Shown here piece after piece: positions 1 through 8,147 of a stretch of DNA of 64,000 nucleotides. Below the pieces are notes generated by a model. It had not been told where the DNA came from and ran no database searches. It saw only the letters and a program-made list of their open reading frames with translations. The position numbers were made by a program, and so were the translations under genes. Within the stretch, counting starts at the first letter, position 1. Each line of letters opens with the position of its first letter. The stretch covers positions 82,278 to 146,277 of the forward strand of contig JAGXTF010000090.1 of assembly GCA_018333525.1 (NCBI GenBank). The letters run 5' to 3'. Source of the DNA: Bacteroidota bacterium. GTDB taxonomy: Bacteria > Bacteroidota > Bacteroidia > NS11-12g > UBA955.

Positions 1-273
1 TTTTAGCCGGCTCTTATCTCCTTGTCTCCCAGAAAATTCTTATTTGTGGTTAAGTTTTGTTTCCATTTTGGGAAGAAGACTTTTGAAAATTCAATTCGCA
101 AATGCGGAATTTAATGGTGTAATCTATTGATTATATGTTATTTCTGAATCCATTTCTCCCGCCACAGATTTTAATCGAGGGGCAATTAAAAATCCAAATA
201 TTCACATAAAGCTAAATTTATTTCAATTCTAAAGTAAATGGATTTTATTATATTTTTCTTGTATAAATCTCAG

Positions 274-843
274 TTAAATTGAAAAAAACAGGAGCAACAT
301 TAATATGAGGATAGGAGTTAATAAGGCGAATATGGCCATGGCAACGCCACGCTGTCTAAGGTGGTTTTTGTCCAATTCTACCAAAGCCTTAATAGCATTT
401 TCGAAACCGGAGAATAACAGTATCGCAGTGGTTAATATTACAATAATAAAAGCAAACAAACCTATAGTGGTTTCAACAAATGGGACAAAAATCAAAAGCC
501 CGAAAAAGAGAACGCCAATGCCACTTCCAACCTGTCTTATACCTTTTTTTGCATGTTTATTTAATGGAAGTTTTTTCGAAACCATTTGGCTATCTCCGGG
601 AAGATTGTTTTTGATTTGCATTTTGTAATGCCGACTTTCCTGGATCAGACCTGATGCATTTTTTGCAGACAGGGAAACCGGTTTAAGTAATTGTGATTTC
701 GGGTTTTCCTGAATTGGAAGTTTCTTTTTCAGGAATGTATTTGTCTCGAATCTGCCTCCATACGCAGGGCTTTTCTGCCTGATCATTTTACTGCATGAGG
801 TAAATAAACAAAATAAAATAAAAATATATAAACAGCGAACCAT
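274..843 (-). CDS. Small lipoprotein with two C-terminal membrane segments
   Basis: Not recognised as a named family. Starting at the ATG at 843 gives a lipoprotein-type signal (hydrophobic stretch LYIFILFCLFTSC, predicted lipidated Cys17); the longer start at 891 adds 16 residues before this signal and is less likely. A polar linker of about 75 residues rich in Lys and Ser follows, then two strongly hydrophobic segments in the last 90 residues separated by a short charged loop (ENAIKALVELDKNHLRQRG). The gene stands alone and is divergent from the cytochrome genes. A real envelope protein is likely because of its signal and membrane pattern; no function is inferred. Confidence 0.6.
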   Translation of the reverse strand: MVRCLYIFILFCLFTSCSKMIRQKSPAYGGRFETNTFLKKKLPIQENPKSQLLKPVSLSAKNASGLIQESRHYKMQIKNNLPGDSQMVSKKLPLNKHAKKGIRQVGSGIGVLFFGLLIFVPFVETTIGLFAFIIVILTTAILLFSGFENAIKALVELDKNHLRQRGVAMAIFALLTPILILMLLLFFSI

Positions 844-949
844 AGCGCAATTTATGAATATGGAAAATAGAAATTGTAAATTTTTTGACAATAGAAGCCA
901 TCTCCCAATTACTTATAGTTCATTTTCAATTTTCGCAAAAAACAACATA

Positions 950-978
950 TTGCATTTTGCCAATAATTCTTACATTTG
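950..978 (+). promoter_or_regulatory. Bacteroidota-type promoter for the barrel/cytochrome pair
   Basis: TTG at 950-952, an 18-bp spacer and TACATTTG at 971-978 fit the Bacteroidota consensus TTG-N19..21-TAnnTTTG. The start codon at 989 lies only 10 nt after the -7 element, so the leader would be very short. Confidence 0.45.
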
Positions 979-988
979 AATACCTCCT

Positions 989-1384
989 ATGAAAACAATC
1001 AGAACGCTTTTGTGCTGCATGGCCATTATGGCAGCACGAGGGGTAATTGCCGGGGACAGCGCATCCAGAGTAAGTTTTCAGATGGAGGGGCAATTTTCAA
1101 TTACCGCCAATCAGTATGCCGCTTTTTTATCTATTGGTGGTGCAACTTTAAAAATGAATTTTGATCACTTCACCCTTTCATTGATAACCATGCCCATTAT
1201 CAAATTCAGTGAAGATCCAATAAGACCTTTTATTTCACCTGGATTTGGTGCCGGAATGCAGTTGTATTTTCTCAAGGATAAAAGATTTATTATCAGTGCT
1301 CCTTTTTACTACAACAATGCCATAAACAAATGGCAGTTTACCGCTGGCGTTGGTTATGTGCTTACCAAACCCAAAAAATCCTGA
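989..1384 (+). CDS. Small secreted beta-barrel-like protein
   Basis: 131 aa, no named family recognised. An N-terminal signal peptide (about residues 1-22, MKTIRTLLCCMAIMAARG) is followed by short alternating hydrophobic/polar strands. The end pattern (FISPGFGAGMQLYF, then FTAGVGYVL) is typical of outer-membrane beta-strands. At this size it could be an incomplete barrel or a periplasmic beta-sandwich. The stop codon at 1382-1384 overlaps the proposed CTG start of the diheme cytochrome, so the two are probably translated together. Confidence 0.6.
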   Translation: MKTIRTLLCCMAIMAARGVIAGDSASRVSFQMEGQFSITANQYAAFLSIGGATLKMNFDHFTLSLITMPIIKFSEDPIRPFISPGFGAGMQLYFLKDKRFIISAPFYYNNAINKWQFTAGVGYVLTKPKKS

Positions 1385-2364
1385 AACGCTATAGGTTTAT
1401 ATCCATTTTTTTTGTTTGTAGTATTTTTTTTAGCTGCAGGCAAACTCCTGTAAATACGAAATATTATTGGACCGCGCCGGATACCTTGGAAATCCCAAAC
1501 TCTGCATTGGGTAAGGAAATCCGATACGGCCGTGAACTGGTAGTAAATACGTCCAGATATTTTGGACCTGATGGCAGCATTTCAATATATTCCGGTGGTA
1601 TGAATTGCCAGAATTGTCATTTGGAAGCAGGTACCAAATTTTGGGGAAATAATTTTAGTGCAGCATTTTCCACTTATCCGAAATACAAAGACAGGCGAGG
1701 AGAATATGAAAGTGTAACCCAAAAAGTAATGGATTGTTTTGAACGCAGTTTGAATGTTTTACTCTCAACAGACCACAAACAAAGTGCTCCGGATTCTAAC
1801 AGCAGGGAAATAAAAGCCATTGTTGCTTATATAAGCTGGTTGGGGAAAAATGTGCCTAGGGGAGTTAAACCTGAGGGAGCGCAAACCCGCGACCTGCCGC
1901 TGTTGGATCACAGAGCAGATACAGCATATGGGCGGCAAATATTTTATTTAAAATGCATCAGTTGCCACCAAAAAAATGGTTTGGGCGTAAAGAATCCGGA
2001 TAAGCCGGGATATCAATATCCGCCTCTTTGGGGGAAGCAATCTTACAATACCGGTGCAAGTATGTATCGTCTTTCCAGGCTTGCCGCTTTCATTCAGGAC
2101 AATATGCCTTTTGGTGCCACCTATGAGCAACCTCAACTAAACAATGAAGAGGCCTGGGACATTGCAGCATTCATTTGTTCACAGCCCAGAGAAATAATGG
2201 ACTGCAGCAAAGATTGGCCAGACCCGGGAACCAAATTTGCAGATATTGCTTTTGGCCCATATGCAGATACATTCAGCTATGGCCAGCACAAATACGGCCC
2301 TTTCGGGCCGATAGAATTGTGGAGGAAAAATTACAAGAAAAATTCTCAGCCTGCGAAGCAATAA
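1381..2364 (+). CDS. Diheme cytochrome c, thiosulfate dehydrogenase (TsdA)-like lipoprotein
   Basis: Two CxxCH haem sites are visible: CQNCH at about residues 76-80 within GGMNCQNCHLEAGT, and CISCH at about 192-196. The surrounding blocks (DCFERSLN, AIVAYISWL, YPPLWG, RLAAFIQDNMPFG, DIAAFICSQPR) match the TsdA/COG3258 family, which oxidises thiosulfate to tetrathionate or runs in reverse. The Cys of DCFERS corresponds to the family's conserved cysteine ligand. Start: an in-frame ATG exists at 1330, but the signal peptide begins exactly at CTG 1381 (read as MKRYRFISIFFVCSIFFSC, lipobox Cys19), and this CTG overlaps the upstream TGA as CTGA. Likely an outer- or inner-membrane-anchored electron-transfer enzyme. 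Family call firm, substrate inferred. Confidence 0.85.
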   Translation: MKRYRFISIFFVCSIFFSCRQTPVNTKYYWTAPDTLEIPNSALGKEIRYGRELVVNTSRYFGPDGSISIYSGGMNCQNCHLEAGTKFWGNNFSAAFSTYPKYKDRRGEYESVTQKVMDCFERSLNVLLSTDHKQSAPDSNSREIKAIVAYISWLGKNVPRGVKPEGAQTRDLPLLDHRADTAYGRQIFYLKCISCHQKNGLGVKNPDKPGYQYPPLWGKQSYNTGASMYRLSRLAAFIQDNMPFGATYEQPQLNNEEAWDIAAFICSQPREIMDCSKDWPDPGTKFADIAFGPYADTFSYGQHKYGPFGPIELWRKNYKKNSQPAKQ

Positions 2365-3053
2365 CTGCAATCGTATTCTTGCGCGCGGCCTACCGCCCAA
2401 ACACCGGAAGGAACGATTTGAATTCCCGGAAGAACCGCAGCTTCCCATTCTTTCTTCACGGTTGCTGCATCCATTTTCATCATGTCAGCGGCTACAGCTG
2501 AGAAAACAGTCATTGCTGCATCGCAAACGCAAAACAACACACCGCTTTCCTGCAATTCATTGATACCAATAGGCACCGCACCAATTCCGGGAATATTGAA
2601 TGCTCCTTTAGCTGGTTGCCAAAATGGATTTTTAGTTGCAAATTCTTTATGCTCAGGGGGACTCATGGCTTTAAACATTTGTCCAAAATTGTATTTGGCC
2701 CAAAGTTCATGTCCAAATGCGTAACAGATGGCATTGTGTCGTAATACTACCATCGCTGTATTTTCTTTTTCCGGAGTGCCGGTGGCACCATTGGTCATTA
2801 GAAAAACTTTAGGCCATGCGAATGGAAGTACATCGTGAGGTTGGGTGACATCGAAAACCATTCGGTGTTTCCCTTTAATACTGGTTTTCATCCACTGATC
2901 TGCGATATGCATTTTAGCATCAGGCATATTGGCTTCTACCGCTTGTTGCGCTGATTTGACATAAGAAGTAATGCCCAGGGTTGCGGCAGTGCCGGCCAGA
3001 ATTTTTAGAAATCCACGGCGGTTTGCCTGGTTTTCGTTCAAGTTCGTTTTCAT
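2346..3053 (-). CDS. Tat-exported DsrE-like protein
   Basis: 235 aa. The N-terminus carries a twin-arginine signal (NRRGFLKILAGTAATLG, residues 11-27), so the protein is probably exported folded. The rest resembles the DsrE/DsrF-like sulfur-relay fold: KVFLMTNGATG followed by an alpha/beta core with VLFCVCDAAM. The tail ends in a Cys pair (CSYCFAG). It converges with the TsdA-like cytochrome, the two 3' ends overlapping by 19 bp. DsrE-type proteins carry persulfide sulfur, and a TsdA-like enzyme next door suggests a shared role in periplasmic thiosulfate or tetrathionate chemistry. That link is inference from context. Confidence 0.75.
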   Translation of the reverse strand: MKTNLNENQANRRGFLKILAGTAATLGITSYVKSAQQAVEANMPDAKMHIADQWMKTSIKGKHRMVFDVTQPHDVLPFAWPKVFLMTNGATGTPEKENTAMVVLRHNAICYAFGHELWAKYNFGQMFKAMSPPEHKEFATKNPFWQPAKGAFNIPGIGAVPIGINELQESGVLFCVCDAAMTVFSAVAADMMKMDAATVKKEWEAAVLPGIQIVPSGVWAVGRAQEYDCSYCFAG

Positions 3054-3189
3054 TTTTTTAGGGATTAGGGGTTGAAATTTGTTATAGCAAGGTATTAGAT
3101 TTCATGGAGAAATCCAAATGAGATTCAGCTTGCTAAGGGGTTTCAAATTTTAGAAATCAGAATAAAAAATCAACGTGTTGTGCTTTGAA

Positions 3190-3445
3190 ATAATATTCGC
3201 CACCTTTGGCATTGCCCAAAGGTGCAACCAAAGGCTAGGCCCGCAGAATAATTGCTTGAAAACTACGATTGGCATTTTTACAACGCGCCTAAGGTTTTTG
3301 CGAAGAGCTTAAACACGGTATAGGCTCATTTAACGGCAAAAACTGCAGGCGCTATGCACTCACTATTTATTTGTACCGGACGCAAATGCCATCTTGTTTT
3401 CATACGCAATTCTTCTAAAGGGCCAAAACCGGGTCGCAAGGCTTT
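3190..3445 (-). repeat. Truncated copy of composite intergenic element (right half)
   Basis: Read on the minus strand, this stretch matches the right half of the element at 59820-60110. Shared blocks in the same order include AATTGCGTATGAAAACAAGA, AATAGTGAGTGCA, CTGCAGTTTTTGCC, TTCGCAAAAACCTT, GTAGTTTTCAAGCAATT, GGGCCTAGCCTTTGGTT and CACCTTTGGGCAA. No convincing open reading frame. It fills most of the 625-bp gap between the DsrE-like gene and mnmH. Confidence 0.8.
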
Positions 3446-3524
3446 TATAGAAAATTAGAAATGATTACAACTTTTAACTTCGAATTGTAAAAGTTAAAAT
3501 CCGTATCAATAATAAAGTTTTAAA

Positions 3525-3640
3525 AAAGTGTTGCAACCCGGTTTTAGCTGGCAACAGCCCTCCCGACCAAGTCATTCGGGCGGGGCTCCACCTTTTTCGG
3601 TAAAAAGGTGGATTAAAAATAAAATCTCATTTTCTTAGAA
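3525..3640 (+). repeat. Hairpin repeat, CCACCTTTTT type
   Basis: A 10-bp perfect stem at 3588-3611 (CCACCTTTTT, loop CGGT, AAAAAGGTGG) is preceded by a block containing GTTGCAACCCGG and AGCTGGCAAC. The same block is found in reverse orientation at 62929-63100, where the stem is CCACCCTTTT/AAAAGGGTGG. It lies beyond the 3' end of mnmH, so it may also act in transcription termination. Confidence 0.7.
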
Positions 3641-3678
3641 TACTGTAATTTATTTGAGATAACGCAGCACTTAAAAAA

Positions 3679-4692
3679 TCAATGAATGGATTTGGCCAGT
3701 TCCATTAATTTGGCGCTGCAGGTTTCAGCCTGATTCCAATCCCATTCCATGGAATTATTTACCTGCGTTTTATCTTTTCTACCATGCAAATAGGTGCCGT
3801 CGTAATATTCCATTAAAATACCTGCCCAGGCAGATATGTTGCCCGATTCCAATGCTTCCAGTGCGTTTTTTAAATTTAGTCCGCCCAGTCTTTTTTTCAA
3901 TTTCACCGTGCATGCCGCGAGATCTTCTTTAGGAAAGGCACCATACTCTTTTAATATTCTTTGCAAGCGAATGGGTTTATTCAGAATAATATCCGTTAAC
4001 GGAGAATTTTCCATTTGTAGCCAAACGGATTCCGGCAAAATATTGGAACCAATTTTCCGGCTTTCATTTTCCAAAAAAACCAGGTCACTTGCATTCATGT
4101 TTTTCCAGAGTTCATACAACATATTTTCAAACATTTCATTGGAAAATTGAGCTGGCATTCCAAGACCACCTAAGGCGCTTCCCTTATGGTTGGCAAGGTT
4201 CTCCAGATCTATCACCTGGGCACCTTTTAGTTTCAGTAATTTCAGAATCTCTGTTTTCCCAACTCCGGTATACCCACTTAAAACATGCAAATTTAATTTG
4301 CGTTGCAATCCCTTTAAAACATTGCGGCGGTATGCTTTATATCCACCTGAAATTACCTTACATGGCAATCCGCCCCATTCATAAATGGTTGCAGAAATTG
4401 CGCTGCGCAACCCCCCTCTCCAGCAATAAAAAACGGGAGTTTTATCGCCGGATTTTTCGCGTAATTCGCGAAAGAAATTCGCAAAATTTGGCCCCACCAG
4501 TTCAAAACCTTTTGCTACTGCGGCTTCACGGCCCAGTTGTTTATAAGTAGTACCAATAATTTTTCGGTTTTCGTCATTCAATAAAGGAATATTGATTGCA
4601 CCCGGAACATGCGCATGTGCAAATTCGCCTTCGCTTCTTACGTCAATCGTGAATTGTTTTTCCAGGTTTTCCGGTGAAATTTTTTCAGGCAT
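3679..4692 (-). CDS. mnmH: tRNA 2-selenouridine synthase
   Basis: 337 aa, the usual length for MnmH (SelU/YbbB), which replaces sulfur by selenium in 2-thiouridine at the wobble position of Glu, Gln and Lys tRNAs through a geranylated intermediate. Rhodanese domain about residues 10-125 with the catalytic Cys90 in FYCWRGGLRS; P-loop domain from about 135 with Walker A GYTGVGKT at 140-147. It is the last gene of the purS-DUF4286-mnmH operon, 1 nt after the DUF4286 stop. Selenation needs selenophosphate from SelD, which is not in this window. Confidence 0.93.
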   Translation of the reverse strand: MPEKISPENLEKQFTIDVRSEGEFAHAHVPGAINIPLLNDENRKIIGTTYKQLGREAAVAKGFELVGPNFANFFRELREKSGDKTPVFYCWRGGLRSAISATIYEWGGLPCKVISGGYKAYRRNVLKGLQRKLNLHVLSGYTGVGKTEILKLLKLKGAQVIDLENLANHKGSALGGLGMPAQFSNEMFENMLYELWKNMNASDLVFLENESRKIGSNILPESVWLQMENSPLTDIILNKPIRLQRILKEYGAFPKEDLAACTVKLKKRLGGLNLKNALEALESGNISAWAGILMEYYDGTYLHGRKDKTQVNNSMEWDWNQAETCSAKLMELAKSIH

Positions 4693-4693
4693 T

Positions 4694-5008
4694 TCAGCGG
4701 CCTGTAATTTCTTCCAGAAGTGTGCGGAAGGCTAGTACGGAATCCCCATATCTGGCCAATGTTTTTGCCTGCAAAGCAGGTGCAAACTGGTCTCTGTATT
4801 TTTCATAATCCTGCATTTCGCGTGCGGAATATTGTATGGCATAATTCACACCATTATCATCAAGGGCACTGGTCAGCAATTTCAATATTTTATAACTTTC
4901 AAAACAATTGGATTGCATCACTTCCGGAATATGTACCTCCATCATCCATTGCAGCCATTCATCTGCAATAGCTGCATCCATGCTGCAGGTTACATTATAC
5001 AGGATCAT
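4694..5008 (-). CDS. DUF4286 family protein
   Basis: 104 aa. The sequence (MILYNVTCSMDAAIADEWLQ at the start, then a small ferredoxin-like alpha/beta pattern with EKYRDQFAPAL) fits DUF4286, a Bacteroidota family of unknown function. No signal peptide or membrane segment, so cytoplasmic. Its ATG overlaps the purS stop by 4 nt (ATGA) and its stop is 1 nt from the mnmH start, so all three are probably co-translated. No catalytic motif is visible. Confidence 0.85.
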   Translation of the reverse strand: MILYNVTCSMDAAIADEWLQWMMEVHIPEVMQSNCFESYKILKLLTSALDDNGVNYAIQYSAREMQDYEKYRDQFAPALQAKTLARYGDSVLAFRTLLEEITGR

Positions 5009-5262
5009 AGCTGTGGCAGCGAAATCCGGATATGGTAGGATTCCATAATCAGATTCGCCAGTAATTTTTTACAGGCAACTTCTGCAGTTTCCTCAGCCTG
5101 CTGGTGGTCATTGGCTTCTATTTCCATGGTAATAAATTTGCCAACTCTAACATCATGCACATTTTGTAGCCCTATGGAAGGCATGCTGTGCGACACCGCT
5201 TTGCCCTGAGGATCCAACAATCCTTTAAGTGGCAATATTTCAATTTCAGCGAGAAATTTCAC
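5005..5262 (-). CDS. purS: Phosphoribosylformylglycinamidine synthase subunit PurS
   Basis: 85 aa, full length for PurS, the small subunit that bridges PurL and PurQ in the fourth step of purine synthesis. The family patterns are visible: an early KGLLDPQGKAV, then VGKFITMEIEA and a C-terminal CKKLLANLIMESYHI. First gene of the operon with DUF4286 and mnmH. Neither purL nor purQ lies nearby; purD is 45 kb away in the same window. Confidence 0.9.
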   Translation of the reverse strand: MKFLAEIEILPLKGLLDPQGKAVSHSMPSIGLQNVHDVRVGKFITMEIEANDHQQAEETAEVACKKLLANLIMESYHIRISLPQL

Positions 5263-5304
5263 GCTGCGAAATTAGGAAATTTCTACTAGAACAAAACTGA
5301 AGAT

Positions 5305-5428
5305 GTGGTTGGTTTCACTCCGCTTCGCTGCGAAAAGACCAACCACGGGAAGAAATTCACATCAAGCTCATTGAATTCATGAGAAAGAGGCTGGTCTCAC
5401 TCCGCTTCGCTGTGTAAAGACCAACCAC
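5305..5428 (+). repeat. Two related palindromic hairpin units
   Basis: Unit 1 (5305-5346) has outer arms GTGGTTGGT and ACCAACCAC around CACTCCGCTTCGCTGCG. Unit 2 (5390-5428) repeats the core CTCACTCCGCTTCGCTG and the right arm AAAGACCAACCACG, but its left arm is reduced to CTGGT. They lie between the divergent purS and sirtuin genes. The overall design resembles the hairpins at 26495-26720. Confidence 0.75.
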
Positions 5429-5464
5429 GAGAAAAACGTTGAAAATGAGGATTATTTTTGCGAA

Positions 5465-6160
5465 GTGAAACATCTGGTGGTTCTCAGCGGTGCAGGTATC
5501 AGTGCGGAAAGCGGCCTTAAAACCTTTCGCGATGCCGGTGGTTTGTGGGAGGGGCACAGGATTGAAGATGTGGCTAGTCCGGAAGGGTTTGCCTCAAACC
5601 CTGCATTGGTTTTGGATTTTTACAACCAACGCAGAAGACAGCTGGATGAGGTTATGCCCAATGAAGCGCATTTGCTGCTGGCAAAACTCGAATCACATTA
5701 CCGCGTTACCATTGTTACCCAGAATGTAGACGATCTGCATGAAAGGGCAGGCAGTAATGAAATTATCCATCTGCATGGCGAATTGCGCTTTGCCTGCAGT
5801 AGCAAAGACAGAAGTATACGTGAATTTCTGGGTAACCGGGATATCAAGCCGGGAGATAGAAGCAGCGATGGTTCACCATTAAGGCCGGATATTGTGTGGT
5901 TTGGAGAGGCAGTTCCCAAAATGGAAGAAGCTATTTATGCCACCTTGCAGGCAGATGTTTTTCTGGTAATAGGCACATCGCTGGAAGTATATCCCGCTGC
6001 AGGATTGTTGCATTATGTGCGCGATGGGAAACCGGTTTATATACTGGATCCAAACCGGCATGAAAACAGGGCAGAAAGGCATATTCATGTCATTTCAAAA
6101 AAAGCCACCGAAGGAATGCGGGAATTGTATGCTAATTTAGTCGCCGATGTTTCGATATAA
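5465..6160 (+). CDS. cobB: NAD-dependent protein deacylase, zinc-less class III sirtuin
   Basis: 231 aa with a GTG start. NAD-binding motif GAGISAESGLKTFRD (residues 9-23), TQNVDDLH (85-92) and catalytic His104 in HLHG are intact, as is GTSLEVYPAAG. Tyr53 and Arg56 (FYNQR) match the YxxR signature of sirtuins that prefer succinyl or malonyl lysine. The usual four zinc cysteines are absent: the region after HLHGE has a single Cys (FACSSKD) and a shortened loop. Zinc-less relatives are known in Bacteroidota. It heads a long co-directional run and overlaps the next gene by 14 nt. Confidence 0.9.
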   Translation: MKHLVVLSGAGISAESGLKTFRDAGGLWEGHRIEDVASPEGFASNPALVLDFYNQRRRQLDEVMPNEAHLLLAKLESHYRVTIVTQNVDDLHERAGSNEIIHLHGELRFACSSKDRSIREFLGNRDIKPGDRSSDGSPLRPDIVWFGEAVPKMEEAIYATLQADVFLVIGTSLEVYPAAGLLHYVRDGKPVYILDPNRHENRAERHIHVISKKATEGMRELYANLVADVSI

Positions 6161-6758
6161 AATTTCGCATTTTTGCATTGCATTGGTGCTTTTCGGATGC
6201 CAGTCTTCTACTCAGGAAAATAAAAAAGACAGCACGGAAGCTGCGCCGGTAAAGACAGAGGCTCCTGCAGAAACCAGAGAGGCAGTGGCAGAAACGGAAA
6301 ATAGTCTGATTACAGAATCACACAGAAAAAAGACAATATTATTTGGAAAGTATGTGGAAGTTTCGGTAGCAGATTTTCACCCTGTAGTATCCGAAACGGT
6401 TATTCACATGAACTTGCTGATGAGCAATGGTAAGGTGGTAGCAATAGGCCCGCTTACCTTTGCCTATCCTGCTTTTCCGGCTTCAGGAAAACAGAAAATA
6501 TTTATTGGACAACCGGTGGCAAAGGTGTTCGCAGTGGAAGAAGGATTTGGGTTTATAGAATTGCCCGAAACCGATTATTATAAATATCAGTGCAATGCAG
6601 AAACCGGAAATACTTTTACCCACCATCAAAAAGCGAGAGAAATTCTGAACGAAAAAAAACTTGCAATTAAATTACCGGTACTCGAAATTTTTTCAGAAAC
6701 AAGGAATAACGAAATGACAGTAGTTTCCAAAGCCACATTGCTCTATCCAAAAAAATAG
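6147..6758 (+). CDS. Lipoprotein of unknown function
   Basis: 203 aa, not recognised. Signal peptide with lipobox LFGC (Cys18), followed by a low-complexity Glu/Ala/Thr/Lys linker (about residues 20-55) as is common for lipoproteins that reach away from the membrane. The remaining 145 residues look like a compact mixed alpha/beta domain. It begins inside the sirtuin 3' end and finishes 4 nt before xseA, so it shares their transcript. Nothing in the sequence links it to DNA repair. Confidence 0.65.
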   Translation: MFRYKISHFCIALVLFGCQSSTQENKKDSTEAAPVKTEAPAETREAVAETENSLITESHRKKTILFGKYVEVSVADFHPVVSETVIHMNLLMSNGKVVAIGPLTFAYPAFPASGKQKIFIGQPVAKVFAVEEGFGFIELPETDYYKYQCNAETGNTFTHHQKAREILNEKKLAIKLPVLEIFSETRNNEMTVVSKATLLYPKK

Positions 6759-6762
6759 TAAA

Positions 6763-7956
6763 TTGAAAAAATACCTCGCACTTTCAGATTTTATGGAAGC
6801 TATCGGCGATGCGATTTATGCCGATTTTGGGGGGAAATATTATCGCATTATTGCAGAACTAACAGATGTAAAAATTTATTACCAGAGAAGTTATGCATTT
6901 ATGACTTTGGTAGAAAAAAAAGATGGAGAAATCAGCGCATCTGCAGGTGGTGTAATCTGGCGCGACCATTTTGACATTATAAAATCTTTTGAAAAAGCGA
7001 CCGGTGTTTCTATCAATCAAAATCTGGAACTGGCCATGGAAGTGGAAGTACAGTTTCATCCGAGGTATGGATTGCGGTTGAGTATCGTTTCCATAGATGA
7101 AAAATATACACTCGGAAAATTAGAACAGGACAAGCAAAAAACGCTGGACAAACTGGTAAAGGAAAATCCAAAAATCATTTGGCTTCGCGATGGGGAATAC
7201 CGTTCCAATAACCAATTTATAAAATTGCAAATGGTGATGCAAAAAATTGCTTTAATTTCCGCAGCGGGTTCCGATGGAAGAAGGGATTTTTTACACGAAC
7301 TGGAAAATAATGCATACGGATTGGATTATTCCCTGGCAGAATTTCCGGCACAGGTTCAGGGAGAATATGCAGCCAAACAAATTGCAGAAAGATTGGGTCA
7401 AATTCAGCAATGGGAGTCGAAATTTGATTTGATTGCACTAGTGCGCGGTGGTGGTGGCAGCACGGATTTTAGTGCATTTGATTCCTACGAAGTGGGTCTT
7501 GGAATTGCCTCTTCCAAAATTCCGGTTTTTACGGGTATAGGACATGAAAGAAATGTGAGTATTGCAGATATGGTGGCGCATACTGCACAAAAAACACCTA
7601 CAAAATGTGCGGCAGCAGTAACGGAACACAATCTGGAATTTTTGGCATTTGTACAAAATGTCGGTTCAGAAATTGGTAAGCATGCACATAGAATGACAGA
7701 ACAGTTCCGTCAAAAAACAAAAACATTGGAAAATGATATTTTAAAATCCTTTCACTGGAAAATTACCGGCGAAAAACAATGGATGGAAAATAGCCTGGAG
7801 CGCTTGTCTATGGCTGATCCAAACAATACCCTGAAAAGAGGATTTACTTTGGTTTATCAAAATCAGAAGCATATTTCAAAAGGAGAAAATTTAAGAACAG
7901 GGGATAAAATTGAGGTGCGTTTTTCAGATAAAATAATAGAAGCAAGAGTAGAATAA
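6763..7956 (+). CDS. xseA: Exodeoxyribonuclease VII large subunit
   Basis: 397 aa, TTG start. N-terminal OB-fold domain (about residues 1-100) followed by the catalytic domain with the family motifs GSDGRRDF, LVRGGGGSTDFSAFDSYEVG and TGIGHERNVSIADMVAHTAQKTPT, and a C-terminal coiled-coil plus GFTLVY. ExoVII degrades single-stranded DNA in both directions to oligonucleotides and acts in repair. The xseB start overlaps its stop by 1 nt (TAATG), as expected for subunits made in fixed ratio. Confidence 0.95.
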   Translation: MKKYLALSDFMEAIGDAIYADFGGKYYRIIAELTDVKIYYQRSYAFMTLVEKKDGEISASAGGVIWRDHFDIIKSFEKATGVSINQNLELAMEVEVQFHPRYGLRLSIVSIDEKYTLGKLEQDKQKTLDKLVKENPKIIWLRDGEYRSNNQFIKLQMVMQKIALISAAGSDGRRDFLHELENNAYGLDYSLAEFPAQVQGEYAAKQIAERLGQIQQWESKFDLIALVRGGGGSTDFSAFDSYEVGLGIASSKIPVFTGIGHERNVSIADMVAHTAQKTPTKCAAAVTEHNLEFLAFVQNVGSEIGKHAHRMTEQFRQKTKTLENDILKSFHWKITGEKQWMENSLERLSMADPNNTLKRGFTLVYQNQKHISKGENLRTGDKIEVRFSDKIIEARVE

Positions 7957-8147
7957 TGGCAAAGAAACAGGAATTTACTTACGAAGTTGCACGCAAAAGA
8001 CTGGAACAAATTTTGCGCGAAATTGATTCAGGAAAAATAGGGATTGATGATCTTGAAAAAACGCTGGAAGAGGCTAAAGAACTGATAGATCAAAGTTTGA
8101 AAAAACTGGAACAGGCAGAAAAAATTATTTTGAAATGGGAGAAATAA
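7956..8147 (+). CDS. xseB: Exodeoxyribonuclease VII small subunit
   Basis: 63 aa, typical size. The pattern TYEVARKRLEQILREIDSGKIGIDDLEKTLEEAKELIDQ is split by the family hallmarks L..I...I..G...L......EEA. Several small subunits coat the XseA coiled coil and are needed for activity. Overlaps xseA by 1 nt and the LD-carboxypeptidase by 13 nt. Confidence 0.93.
   Translation: MAKKQEFTYEVARKRLEQILREIDSGKIGIDDLEKTLEEAKELIDQSLKKLEQAEKIILKWEK

Noticed and set aside
3..53. Frame entering from the left edge reading LAGSYLLVSQKILICG then stop, slightly like the end of a T9SS tail
   Set aside because: Sixteen residues are too few to support a gene; the following 220 bp show nothing recognisable.
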